Shown here: positions 31,645 to 39,878 of the stretch, piece by piece | Layout of the letters: every line of letters begins with the position of its first letter | Position numbering within the stretch: the first letter of the stretch is position 1 | Assembly: GCA_965198995.1 (NCBI GenBank) | Contig: CBDAQG010000002.1 | Coordinates: 2,046,001 to 2,110,000 of the forward strand | Origin: CAXMMR01 sp965198995 | Lineage (GTDB): Bacteria > Pseudomonadota > Alphaproteobacteria > Acetobacterales > Acetobacteraceae | Direction of reading: 5' to 3' | DNA length: 64,000 nt | Position numbers and translations under genes: made by a program | Notes under the pieces: model-generated | Told to the model about the DNA's origin: nothing | Seen by the model: only the letters and a program-made list of their open reading frames with translations | The model's database searches: none

Positions 31645-31995
31645 GGGCTGCCACAACTGGATGGGATTGCCTTCGGGATCGGACAGGGTGGCAAAGCGTC
31701 CGTAGGGGTAAGCCTCGGGATCGACCTCGACCGCGACGCCGCCGGCGCGCAACTGAGCCACCATGGCATCCAGGTCGGCGACGCGGAAGTTCAGCATGTA
31801 GCTCGTGTTTGGAAACATCATCGTGTCGTTCGCGAATGGTGTGAAAGCGGTCGGTCCCGCCTCCTGCTGCCACGGTTCATAACCATTGGCGGGCGATGCC
31901 TGAGCGACGCCGAGCCTATCCTCATACCAGCGGGCAAGCGCGTCAGGATCATGCGACTTGAAGAAAAATCCCCCAAACCCAAGCACCGTCTGCAC
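31642..31995 (-). CDS. VOC (glyoxalase/bleomycin resistance fold) family protein
   Basis: 117 residues with two beta-alpha-beta-beta-beta modules: GFGGFFFKSHDPDALARWYEDRLG at the start (residues 6-29 in parts) and the second half MLNFRVADLDAMVAQLRAGG...FATLSDPEGNPIQLWQP, ending with the metal-ligand-type Glu of DPEGN. The family spans glyoxalases, dioxygenases and resistance proteins; nothing shows the substrate. Its stop lies in a family A end. Confidence 0.85.
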   Translation of the reverse strand: MQTVLGFGGFFFKSHDPDALARWYEDRLGVAQASPANGYEPWQQEAGPTAFTPFANDTMMFPNTSYMLNFRVADLDAMVAQLRAGGVAVEVDPEAYPYGRFATLSDPEGNPIQLWQP

Positions 31996-32036
31996 GTCAC
32001 CCTCCGCTTTTGGTTACGATGACCCTCTTAACAGAT

Positions 32037-32073
32037 AAAAGTTTTTTGCTTCTTTTTTTCAAAAAAGAAGCGC
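32037..32073. repeat. Family B half element
   Basis: Only the right half is present: AAAAGTTTTTT arm and GCTTC...GAAGC hairpin, ending 6 bases before the tamB stop. The left half and spacer are absent, which indicates either decay or a half-site unit. Confidence 0.8.
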
Positions 32074-32078
32074 TGTTT

Positions 32079-35000
32079 TCAATACTCAAACTGATACGTA
32101 AGCCCCACCGAGCTCCCCGGATCATTCTCCGGCGTCGCCCCCTGCGTCGTCCCGCCCCCCGTCCCCACCGTCGTCTGCAGCTTCAGCCGCCGCGTCAGGT
32201 CGATCTGCACCTGCGCCTGGGTGCCGCCCGAGGTGCCCTGCTTGGCGCCGACATAGACGCCCTTGGCGACGTAGCGCCCCGCCTGCACCGACGCGCCCGA
32301 GCCCGAGGTGCCGCCGCCGACCGAAAGCCGGTCGAGCCCGAGCCGCTTGCGCACGCTGCCGAGCACGTCGCCGCCACCACCGCCGACGCCGCTGATCTCG
32401 GCCAACGCGCCGGCGATCTCGGCGATCTGGAACGCCGACAGCTTCGAGGTCGAGGTGTGGAACAGTAGGTAGGCCAGCACCTCGTCCTGCGGCAGCTCCG
32501 GCGTGGCGGACAGGCTGATCTTCGGCGCGTCGGCATAGCCGGTGATCTTCAGCGTCGCGGTGGTGCTGCCCGAGGTGCTGTCGGCCTCGAAATCCAGCGT
32601 CGGGTCGATCTTGCCAGAGACCCCCGTGCCGTCGAAGCCGACCCGCCCCTTGGTGAAGGTGAGCGTGGTGCCGGCGAGCGAGAACGTGCCCCGGCGCAAA
32701 TCAAAGCCGCCGCCGATTTGCGGCGCCGCACTGGTGCCGCCGACGGTGAGCTTGCCGCCGAGCTCGGCGTCGAGCCCATGGCCGCGCACGAACACCTGCC
32801 CTGGCGCATCGAGGTCGAGCGCCAGCCCGATCAGCACCGCCGGCCCGCTGGCGGCCGCCGGCGGCTTGTCGCCCGGGCGGCGGACATCGAGCTTGGCGAC
32901 CGAGGGCGGAAAGCTGTTGGGGATGTTGATGTCGGCGCGCTCGATCGTGACCGTGCCGCCAGCGTCCACCCGGCTCTTCGCCTGCCCGCGCACATACAGG
33001 TTGGCATCGAGGTCGGCGGTCAGCAGGTCCGAGGCCAGCGGCCGGGCGTGGCGCATGGTCAGCACGATGTCGACCGGTATCGTCGGCGCGAGCACGCCCA
33101 CCGTGCCGTGCGCCGCGATCGTGCCGGGCCCGGCGGTCGCGGTCAGCGAGGCCAGGGTGATCGTCTGCCCGCTCGCCTCGACCAGCGCCGCCACGTTGGT
33201 CAGCCGCAGCCCCTGCGCGTAGTCCTCGACGTCGCCGCCGGTCAGCCGCACGGTGCCGGCGAGCAGCGGCGCCGCCACCGTGCCGCGCGCGCCGAGGTCG
33301 AGCGCCAGCATGCCGCGCACCCGCCGGCCGCCGGCCTGCAGGATCGGGTCGAGCACGGCGAGGTCGAGGTTGCCGGTCGTCCGCACGTCAAGCGCGCCGG
33401 CGGCGGCCAGCGGCACGGTGCCGGCGGCGACGAGGTGCAGCCTCGGCCCGGCATCGACATGCGCGTCCAGCCGCGCGGTACGGCCATTCAGCACCACGGT
33501 GGCGAGGGCGTTGGCGGCCGGCAGGGCGGCCGCCTGGCCGCTCCGATCGTGCAGGTCTCGGGCGACGACGCGGACGGTGCCGTCGGGCGCGGCGAGGCTG
33601 CCGGTGAGGCGGGCATCGGCGCTCACTGACCCGTCGGCCCGCAGCCCGGGCGCGAACGGTTCAGCCAGCGCCGGGGTGACGTTGCGCAGCTGCGCCGTCA
33701 GGTCGAGCTTCGGCGTCAGCGCGCCCGCCAGCGCCAGGCTGGCCTGCTGCAACGACAGCCGCAGATGGTCCACCGACACCCCGTCGCCAAAACTGATCCG
33801 GGCCGGCGCGACGAGGCGGAGCGGCAGCGTCTTATAGTCCGCGGCGAGGCTGGCGAGGGTCAGCGTCCTGCCCTTGGCGTCGAGCCTCGCCGTCGCGGCG
33901 ATTTTGGCGTCCGCACCGGCCACATCGTGCAGCAGCGCGCCCAGCTTGAGCGCCAGCGCCGTCTGCGGCCCGTCCGCCGAGAGCGTGGCGTTGCCGGTGA
34001 TGCCGTTGGCGGCGATCCCGTCGGCCGTCAGCGCCAGCGCCACGGTCGGATTTGTCGTCGCATCGCGCACCGTGCCGGCAAGCGTCAGGTGGCCGACCCG
34101 CTCGGCGGCGAGCCCGGCCTCGCGCGCATCAAGCTGCAGCTTGATCACCTCGGCCAGCCGGACATCGGCGTCGAGCGCGCCGGTGATCGGCTGGTGCGCC
34201 AGGCCCGCAAGGTCGGCCAGCCGTGGCGCGCGCAGGGTGACGCTGCCGGTCGGCAGGGTCGCACCCTTGGCAAGCGACAAGTCAGCCCGCGCGGCGATCG
34301 ACTTCCAGTCGGCACGGTCAAGCACGACGTGCAGCGTGCCGTCGTCGCTGCGATCGGCCTTGGCGGCGACGGTCAGCGGTGCGCCCTCCAGCGTCGCCGA
34401 CGCGTTCAGCGTGCCGACCGGCTGGCCCGGCAACCCGACCACGTGGGCGGTGAGCTCGAGCGGCGCCGGCGCGAACCCGGTCGTGCCGAGCACCCCCTTG
34501 GCGGTCGCGTCCACCCCGAGCGTCGTCGGCGGCCCCGCCACGTGCCCGGCCGCATCCACATGCCCGGAGACGCTCGCCGCCAGCACCGACAGATCCGACA
34601 GCGCCACCGTCCAGTCGATGTCGAGCGTCCCCCCATCGTCCGAACCGCTCGCCCCCACCCGCAGCGTCCGCCCGGCGACGTCGACCCGGTGGATCGCGAT
34701 GTCGCCATTATCGAGGCTGACCGAGGCGGCGATCTTCGCGTCCTCACCGATCAGCCCCGGCACCGGCTTCAGCCCGCCGGTGACGCTGGCGAGTCCCGCG
34801 ATCGTCACGTCGATGCGCCGCCCCGCCTCGGCCAGCGTCGCGTCCACGCTCGCATGCCCGTCGAGCGCGATGCCGCCAACCGCCGCCAGCGGCGCCATGT
34901 CCGGGATCACCGCATGCGCGCGCCCTGCCAGCGCGCCGCCGGTGTCGATCGTGCCGGCAAGCTGCAGCAGCGGGTGGGCGAGCGTGAAGGCGACCGGGCG

Positions 35001-36110
35001 CGCCGCCGCGTCGAGCCGGACATGCGCGGTCAGCTTCACCGGATCGCCCGCCAGCACGTCCGGCTTCGGGCCGGGAATGGTGAGCGCGGTCAGCGACGCG
35101 GCGAGGTCGACCACCCCCTTGTTGCCGCTCGCATCCGCCTGCAGCGTGCCCACCGTCGCCCCGCCCGCGGCCAGATGGTCGATCAGCACATGCGCCACCG
35201 CATCCGGCGCGCTGAACGGCCCATGCACATGCGCCACGATGTCGATCCGCTGCCAGGCGAGGTCCGGCCGCGGCGCCATCGCCGGCGCGCTCGCCGTCAG
35301 ATCGACGTCGGCATGGCTCCCCGCAATGTCGACGCTGCCCCGCGCATCCGCATGCAGCGCCCCCGCGGCCAGCGCCAGCCTGAGCTGCTCGGCGCTGCGC
35401 GGCCCGGCAACATCGAGCCGCAGCGAGAGCGGCCCGCCCAGCGCCGGCAGCTTGCCGAGCGCAGCGATCAGCCCCGCCGGCGGCTCGTCCGCCACCACAT
35501 GCGCGTCGATCCGCGCGTCGTTCACCACCCCGTCCACCCGATACGTGCCCGCCGCATCGAGCCGGTCGGCAGCGACCGTCGCGCGGCCGGTGGTCAGCGT
35601 GTCCAGATGCGCCCGCCCGTCCAGGTGCAGCACCGCCGCCACGCCCGCCACCGGCTCGCCAAGGCTGAACCGCGCCACCGCCAGATGCTCCACCGTCACC
35701 CGCACCGGCAACCGGAACGGCTTGGACGCCGCCGCCGGCTTGGCCGGCGCCGCCGCAGGAGCCGAAACCGGCAGGCGGAGAAACGCCGCGCCGGACGCGG
35801 TCAGCGACTGGATGCTCGCCGAGCGCCCCAACAGCGCCAGCGGCGACCAATCGAGCGCGACATCGTCCGCGCTGGCGTAAACACCCCGCCCGTCCGCCAC
35901 CGCCAGATGCCGGACCCGCAGCGCATCGGGAAACCGCCCAGCAAGCCCCTCGATTGTCACCATCCCGCCGGTCAGCGAACGCGCCTCACGCTCGATCAGC
36001 CGCCGGCCCGGGTCGACGTTCGCCAGCACCAGAACCGCTGCCACAAGCAGCAAAGGCAGAGCGATCAGCGCTGCTGCAATCCATAAACAAACCTTGAGAA
36101 GGCGACGCAT
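32079..36110 (-). CDS. tamB: Translocation and assembly module inner-membrane subunit TamB
   Basis: 1343 residues. One N-terminal membrane anchor (about 7-30), a very long beta-helical region of AsmA/TamB-type repeats rich in Gly, Ala, Val, Asp and Leu, and a C-terminal DUF490 domain (about 1000-1343) ending GLTYQFEY, an aromatic-terminated strand. It spans the periplasm and, with TamA, helps insert outer-membrane proteins or carry lipids to the outer membrane. It lies downstream of tamA on the same strand, the standard order, separated by a family A element. Confidence 0.93.
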   Translation of the reverse strand: MRRLLKVCLWIAAALIALPLLLVAAVLVLANVDPGRRLIEREARSLTGGMVTIEGLAGRFPDALRVRHLAVADGRGVYASADDVALDWSPLALLGRSASIQSLTASGAAFLRLPVSAPAAAPAKPAAASKPFRLPVRVTVEHLAVARFSLGEPVAGVAAVLHLDGRAHLDTLTTGRATVAADRLDAAGTYRVDGVVNDARIDAHVVADEPPAGLIAALGKLPALGGPLSLRLDVAGPRSAEQLRLALAAGALHADARGSVDIAGSHADVDLTASAPAMAPRPDLAWQRIDIVAHVHGPFSAPDAVAHVLIDHLAAGGATVGTLQADASGNKGVVDLAASLTALTIPGPKPDVLAGDPVKLTAHVRLDAAARPVAFTLAHPLLQLAGTIDTGGALAGRAHAVIPDMAPLAAVGGIALDGHASVDATLAEAGRRIDVTIAGLASVTGGLKPVPGLIGEDAKIAASVSLDNGDIAIHRVDVAGRTLRVGASGSDDGGTLDIDWTVALSDLSVLAASVSGHVDAAGHVAGPPTTLGVDATAKGVLGTTGFAPAPLELTAHVVGLPGQPVGTLNASATLEGAPLTVAAKADRSDDGTLHVVLDRADWKSIAARADLSLAKGATLPTGSVTLRAPRLADLAGLAHQPITGALDADVRLAEVIKLQLDAREAGLAAERVGHLTLAGTVRDATTNPTVALALTADGIAANGITGNATLSADGPQTALALKLGALLHDVAGADAKIAATARLDAKGRTLTLASLAADYKTLPLRLVAPARISFGDGVSVDHLRLSLQQASLALAGALTPKLDLTAQLRNVTPALAEPFAPGLRADGSVSADARLTGSLAAPDGTVRVVARDLHDRSGQAAALPAANALATVVLNGRTARLDAHVDAGPRLHLVAAGTVPLAAAGALDVRTTGNLDLAVLDPILQAGGRRVRGMLALDLGARGTVAAPLLAGTVRLTGGDVEDYAQGLRLTNVAALVEASGQTITLASLTATAGPGTIAAHGTVGVLAPTIPVDIVLTMRHARPLASDLLTADLDANLYVRGQAKSRVDAGGTVTIERADINIPNSFPPSVAKLDVRRPGDKPPAAASGPAVLIGLALDLDAPGQVFVRGHGLDAELGGKLTVGGTSAAPQIGGGFDLRRGTFSLAGTTLTFTKGRVGFDGTGVSGKIDPTLDFEADSTSGSTTATLKITGYADAPKISLSATPELPQDEVLAYLLFHTSTSKLSAFQIAEIAGALAEISGVGGGGGDVLGSVRKRLGLDRLSVGGGTSGSGASVQAGRYVAKGVYVGAKQGTSGGTQAQVQIDLTRRLKLQTTVGTGGGTTQGATPENDPGSSVGLTYQFEY

Positions 36111-36112
36111 CA

Positions 36113-36320
36113 GAAGGAAGGCCAGAGGCTCTGCCTCTGGACTCCGCTGGGGCCGTGAGGCCCCAGACCCCTTAACTGATCGGGTTCCACGGGCCGCCGG
36201 CCGTCGTGCGAAGCACGCTGACGCGTGACGGTCGGTCCAGGGCGGAGTGGCTCAAGGTTCCGCCGGGCTGTACGCCCGGTGGAATAGCCATGCAGGGAAA
36301 GCCCTGGCCTTGCCTTGCCT
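36113..36320. repeat. Family A element, variant copy between tamA and tamB
   Basis: Left end AAGGCCAGAGGC-TCT-GCCTCTGG, CTGGGGCC-GTGA-GGCCCCAG, then a CCGTCGTGC...GCACGCTGACG palindrome, and a right end CCAGGGC...GCCCTGG whose loop holds GGCTCAAGGTTCCGCC...GGTGGAATAGCC. It lacks the usual AAAGGCTCCGCCTTT hairpin. It lies between two genes expected to form one operon. Confidence 0.78.
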
Positions 36321-36324
36321 TTGC

Positions 36325-38208
36325 TCAAAACGCCTGCCCTAGCCCGATATAAATTTCATACGCGTCCGTATCCGGCCCCGAGGGTCGGTTGACCGGCACC
36401 GCGATGTCCAGCCGGATCGGCCCGATCGGCGTGTAGTAACGCGCCCCCACGCCGACGCCGACCCGGAGCGGCCCCTCGAACGGCGCGCTCTGCGCCCCCA
36501 CCTGCCCGGCATCGGCGAACACCGCCATCCCCACCGGCCCGTACACCCGCTGGCGCAGCTCCACCGTCGCCGCGTCGATCGAGGCGCCGCCGATCGGCTT
36601 GCCGTCCGGGAACAGCGGGCTCACCGACTGGTAGCGGAAGCCGCGCACCGTCGCCGAGCCGCCGCCATAGAAGCGCTGGTCCGGCGGTAGCTCGAACTCG
36701 CTCGCCCCCTGCGCCGAGCCGATCAGCGCCCGCAGCGCAATCACGGTGTGGCCGGGCTTGGTCAACCCGATCCGCGCCGCGTCGAGATAGGTCGAGGCAG
36801 CGCCCTGCAGGATGGTGAAGAACGCATCGCCGTCCGAGCCGCCGAAGCTCTCCGTCGGCGTCGCGATCACGTTCGCCCGGATGCCGTGCAGCGGGTCGTC
36901 AAGCGGGTTGGACAGCCGGGTGCTGTCGTATTTCGCGGTGATCGGCACCGCCGCCAGCGTGTAGTTGCGCGTCACCCCCTCCTGGATGATCTGCTCCTGC
37001 TCGCCGGTCAGCCCGACGCTGCCGGTCCAGTATCTCGAAAACTTGCGGGTGAGCGAGACGCCGGCGGTGAACGCGGTCTGGTCATAGGCGTCGAGGTTCT
37101 GCTTGAGCGCCCCGAGATCGGCCTCGAACTGCTGGTCGCGCCGGCCGAAATCCGGCTTGAGGAACTGCGCCGTCACGTCGTAGCCCAGCCCCTGGGTCGC
37201 ATTGCCGCCAAGCCCGGTCGCGGTGGCCGCCAGGTTGAGCTGCTCCGCCTCGCCGAACACGTCGCGGTCCGACCAGGTGACGCCGAGGCTGCCGCCAAGG
37301 TCCGTCGAGTAGGCGGCGGTGATCCCGACCACGTGGCGCGGCCGCTCGGCGAACACGAAGTCCAGCGGCAACTCCCCGTTCGGCTGCAGCGCGCTGCCCG
37401 GCCGCGCCTGCACCGAGGCGAACACGCCGACCGAGGCGAGGTCCTGCCGCGCCGCCTCGATCCTGCTCGGCTGGAACTCCTGCCCGGTCTGCACCAGCAG
37501 CCGGCGCCGGATGAACGCGGCCTTCACCCGCCCAAGCCCGGCCAGATGGATCGCGCCGATGTCGACGAACGGCCCGGTCTGCGCCGCATAGGCGATGTCG
37601 AGCGTGTCATGCGCGCTGTCGAGTGTCGCCACCGGCGTCGCCACCTTGGCCAACGCGTAGCCGTGCTCCTGCAATGCCGTCTGCAGCCGCCCGCCGGCAG
37701 CGAGCACGTCCGAGGCAATCGCCGGCGCCCCCGGCGCCAACCCCAACGCCCCGCGCAGCCCGGGCGGCACGTTGCCGGTGAGCTGCACGCTGCCGACCCG
37801 GTAGAGCGGCCCGAGGGTGAAACGCACCGCGACCGCGACGCTCTGCCCGGCCGGCACCGCCGCCAGCTCGTTCGCGAGCGCCGGGTCGTCAAGCGGATGC
37901 CCGGCGATGCTGATCGCGACCGTCGCGCCGTAACGGCCAAAGCTCTGCAGCGCCAGTTGCAGCCGGCCAACATCCTGCTGCGCCCGCCCGATCAGCGCGA
38001 ATGGCGGCGCCGGCGCCGTCTTGCGCAACGAAACCAGCTCCGCGCTGCCGCTCAGCACCGCATCAAGCGCCGCGTCCCCGGTCTTGGCGATGCTCACCGT
38101 GTAGGGCTGCGGATCAGCCGCCCGGGCGCCGACCGCACCAGATGATGCCAGCACCGCCATCAGCACGACGCGCGGGATCAGCGCACGTCCAGGTCGAGCG
38201 GCCAGCAT
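36325..38208 (-). CDS. tamA: Translocation and assembly module outer-membrane subunit TamA
   Basis: 627 residues of the BamA/Omp85 family. Signal peptide 1-30 (ending GARA), three POTRA domains (about 35-270) and a 16-strand barrel with VRGFRYQSVSP as the conserved RGF/RGY motif of the L6 loop. The last strand ends YEIYIGLGQAF with a terminal Phe, as outer-membrane barrels need for recognition by BAM. It pairs with TamB across the periplasm. Confidence 0.94.
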   Translation of the reverse strand: MLAARPGRALIPRVVLMAVLASSGAVGARAADPQPYTVSIAKTGDAALDAVLSGSAELVSLRKTAPAPPFALIGRAQQDVGRLQLALQSFGRYGATVAISIAGHPLDDPALANELAAVPAGQSVAVAVRFTLGPLYRVGSVQLTGNVPPGLRGALGLAPGAPAIASDVLAAGGRLQTALQEHGYALAKVATPVATLDSAHDTLDIAYAAQTGPFVDIGAIHLAGLGRVKAAFIRRRLLVQTGQEFQPSRIEAARQDLASVGVFASVQARPGSALQPNGELPLDFVFAERPRHVVGITAAYSTDLGGSLGVTWSDRDVFGEAEQLNLAATATGLGGNATQGLGYDVTAQFLKPDFGRRDQQFEADLGALKQNLDAYDQTAFTAGVSLTRKFSRYWTGSVGLTGEQEQIIQEGVTRNYTLAAVPITAKYDSTRLSNPLDDPLHGIRANVIATPTESFGGSDGDAFFTILQGAASTYLDAARIGLTKPGHTVIALRALIGSAQGASEFELPPDQRFYGGGSATVRGFRYQSVSPLFPDGKPIGGASIDAATVELRQRVYGPVGMAVFADAGQVGAQSAPFEGPLRVGVGVGARYYTPIGPIRLDIAVPVNRPSGPDTDAYEIYIGLGQAF

Positions 38209-38320
38209 GGCGGCATTCCGTAGCAGGCTGGAGAAGGGAAGAGAAAGGCCAGGGCTCTGCCCTGGATCGGGACCGTGAGGCCCCAGACCCCATAATGAGT
38301 GAGATCATCCCCTTGCCGTG

Positions 38321-38482
38321 CTAACGATCCTCTTGGGTGACACCCCTCACGGGAGTTCCGGAGATCTTGCCTAAAGGCAAGATCTTTAATAACCCATTGA
38401 AAACAAACACTTCCAAGAAGTGTGCGTCAAACCCGACAATCCCCATACCGACCTTTCCAAAATCTTGCTGTATTTCACCCAT
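38321..38482 (-). CDS. Short ORF or gene remnant inside the family A pair
   Basis: 53 codons from ATG 38482, low GC. The peptide (GIVGFDAHFLEVFVFNGLLK in the middle) looks like a fragment of a folded protein rather than random translation, but I do not recognise the family. Its codons also cover the AGATCTTGCC palindrome. It is most likely the 3' remnant of a gene once carried between the two repeat ends. Confidence 0.35.
   Translation of the reverse strand: MGEIQQDFGKVGMGIVGFDAHFLEVFVFNGLLKILPLGKISGTPVRGVTQEDR
38362..38385. other. Perfect palindrome, 10-bp stem and 4-base loop
   Basis: AGATCTTGCC-TAAA-GGCAAGATCT. Followed by TT and A/T-rich sequence on the plus strand, it could act as a weak terminator or a protein-binding site. 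It lies inside the low-GC segment between the two inverted family A ends. Confidence 0.55.
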
Positions 38483-38668
38483 CGCAGAACTCGCAGCCTT
38501 GTAGAAGATGCCCCTCCGGTCACGGGGTCTGGGGCCTCGGGCCCCAGCGGGTCGAGGGCAGAGCCCTCGCCTTCCGTCCGCCGCGCCGGACCGGCCTTCC
38601 GTCGCGTGATCATTGATGCGTAATGTTACACGCGGTATCGAAGTCAGGCGTGACGTTTGCAGGAGCCG

Positions 38669-39661
38669 ATGGACACTCAGCCCGCCCTGGTCGACCTGCA
38701 CGGCTGCGCCGGCCTTGGATCGGCCCGCCCGCGCCTCGTCCCCAAGGCCACGCACGAGGTCTGGCCGGCCAGACACCGGCAGATCGTCCGCCGCCTGCGC
38801 GCCGCCCGCCGCGTCGCCCTCGTGCTGCTGCTCACCCCGGCCGCCTGTGCCCTCCAATGGCTGCTGCTGCGCCTGCCCGGCTGCGGCCCGCGCGCGCCCA
38901 AGGTGCGTTTCGCCCGCCTCTTCTGGTCGATGATCTGCCGCATCGTCGGCCTGCAGGTGCGGGTCGTCGGCGCGCCCGCCTCGGGCGGCGGCCGCCCGGT
39001 GGTGTTCGCCATCAACCACACCTCCTGGCTCGACATACCGGCGGCCGGCGGCATCCTGCCCGGCTGCTTCGTCGCCAAGGACGACGTCGCGCACTGGCCG
39101 GTGGTCGGCACCGTGGCAAGGCTCGGCCGCAGCGTCTTCGTCAGCCGCCAGCGCTCGGCCACCGGGCGCGAGCGCGCCGACATGCGCCAGCGCCTGGCCG
39201 ACGGCGACAACCTGGTGCTGTTCCCCGAGGGCACCAGCTCGGACGGCTCGCGCGTGCTGCCGTTCCGCTCCTCGTTCTTCGCCGTGACCGACGGGCAGAA
39301 CCCGCCGCTGGTCCAGCCCGTCTCGCTGGTCTACGACCGCCTGGCCGGGCTGCCGGTCGGCCGCGCCTGCCGCTCGGTGTTCGCCTGGTATGGCGACATG
39401 GACCTCGCCCCGCACGTCTGGCGGCTGGTGCAGTGGCGCGGCATGCGGGCGACGCTGCTGCTGCACGCGCCGCTCGAGCCGGCCGCGTTCGAGGACCGCA
39501 AGGCGCTCGCCGCCGCCTGCCACGCCGCGGTCTCCGAAGGGGCCGCCTGCCTGCGCCAGAACCGTGCCGCCGCGGTGATCCCCTTCCCGCCGGCGGCCCT
39601 GCCCACCGGCTGCCCGGCCCCGATCACCCCGGAGTGCACGCTCGCCGCCGCTTTCGCTTGA
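38669..39661 (+). CDS. plsC: 1-acyl-sn-glycerol-3-phosphate acyltransferase family protein
   Basis: 330 residues from ATG 38669, with GCAGGAG just upstream. N-terminal hydrophobic helix (about 48-68), acyltransferase motif NHTSWLD (His117, Asp122), FVSRQR and FPEGTSSDGS, the phosphate-binding Glu-Gly-Thr motif. It makes phosphatidic acid or a related acylated lipid (PlsC or OlsA type; the sequence does not separate these). Its place just before miaB-phoH-ybeY-corC is common in alphaproteobacteria. Confidence 0.88.
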   Translation: MDTQPALVDLHGCAGLGSARPRLVPKATHEVWPARHRQIVRRLRAARRVALVLLLTPAACALQWLLLRLPGCGPRAPKVRFARLFWSMICRIVGLQVRVVGAPASGGGRPVVFAINHTSWLDIPAAGGILPGCFVAKDDVAHWPVVGTVARLGRSVFVSRQRSATGRERADMRQRLADGDNLVLFPEGTSSDGSRVLPFRSSFFAVTDGQNPPLVQPVSLVYDRLAGLPVGRACRSVFAWYGDMDLAPHVWRLVQWRGMRATLLLHAPLEPAAFEDRKALAAACHAAVSEGAACLRQNRAAAVIPFPPAALPTGCPAPITPECTLAAAFA

Positions 39662-39878
39662 CTCCCCGCCCCCGCAATCCGGAGACTGCCACCCGGCACC
39701 GCACAGGGACCCGGGCACTGGAGTCGAGCACGCCGACCACCGCGGGACCACCGCCGGCTTGAGCAGGTCCGGCTCCGACATCGCTCGGCCGACGCCGCTG
39801 GACCTTGACGGTTCACCGGGCCAGCCCCTCCTGCACGCACAGCGCCGGGATCCCTCCCCGCGGCCGGAGCCGATCGCC

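Larger units (their letters stand above)
38242..38575. repeat. Pair of inverted family A ends enclosing a low-GC segment
   Basis: Left end 38242-38291 (CCAGGGC-TCT-GCCCTGG, then GTGAGGCCCCAG with a diverged partner) and right end 38524-38575 in reverse (CTGGGGCC-TCG-GGCCCCAG, CGAGGGC-AGA-GCCCTCG). Between them are about 230 bases of visibly lower GC holding one short ORF and a perfect palindrome. Confidence 0.82.

Noticed and set aside
33765..36086. Long plus-strand frame opposite tamB
   Set aside because: Arg/His/Gln-rich antisense translation typical of high-GC DNA; TamB on the minus strand has clear domain features.
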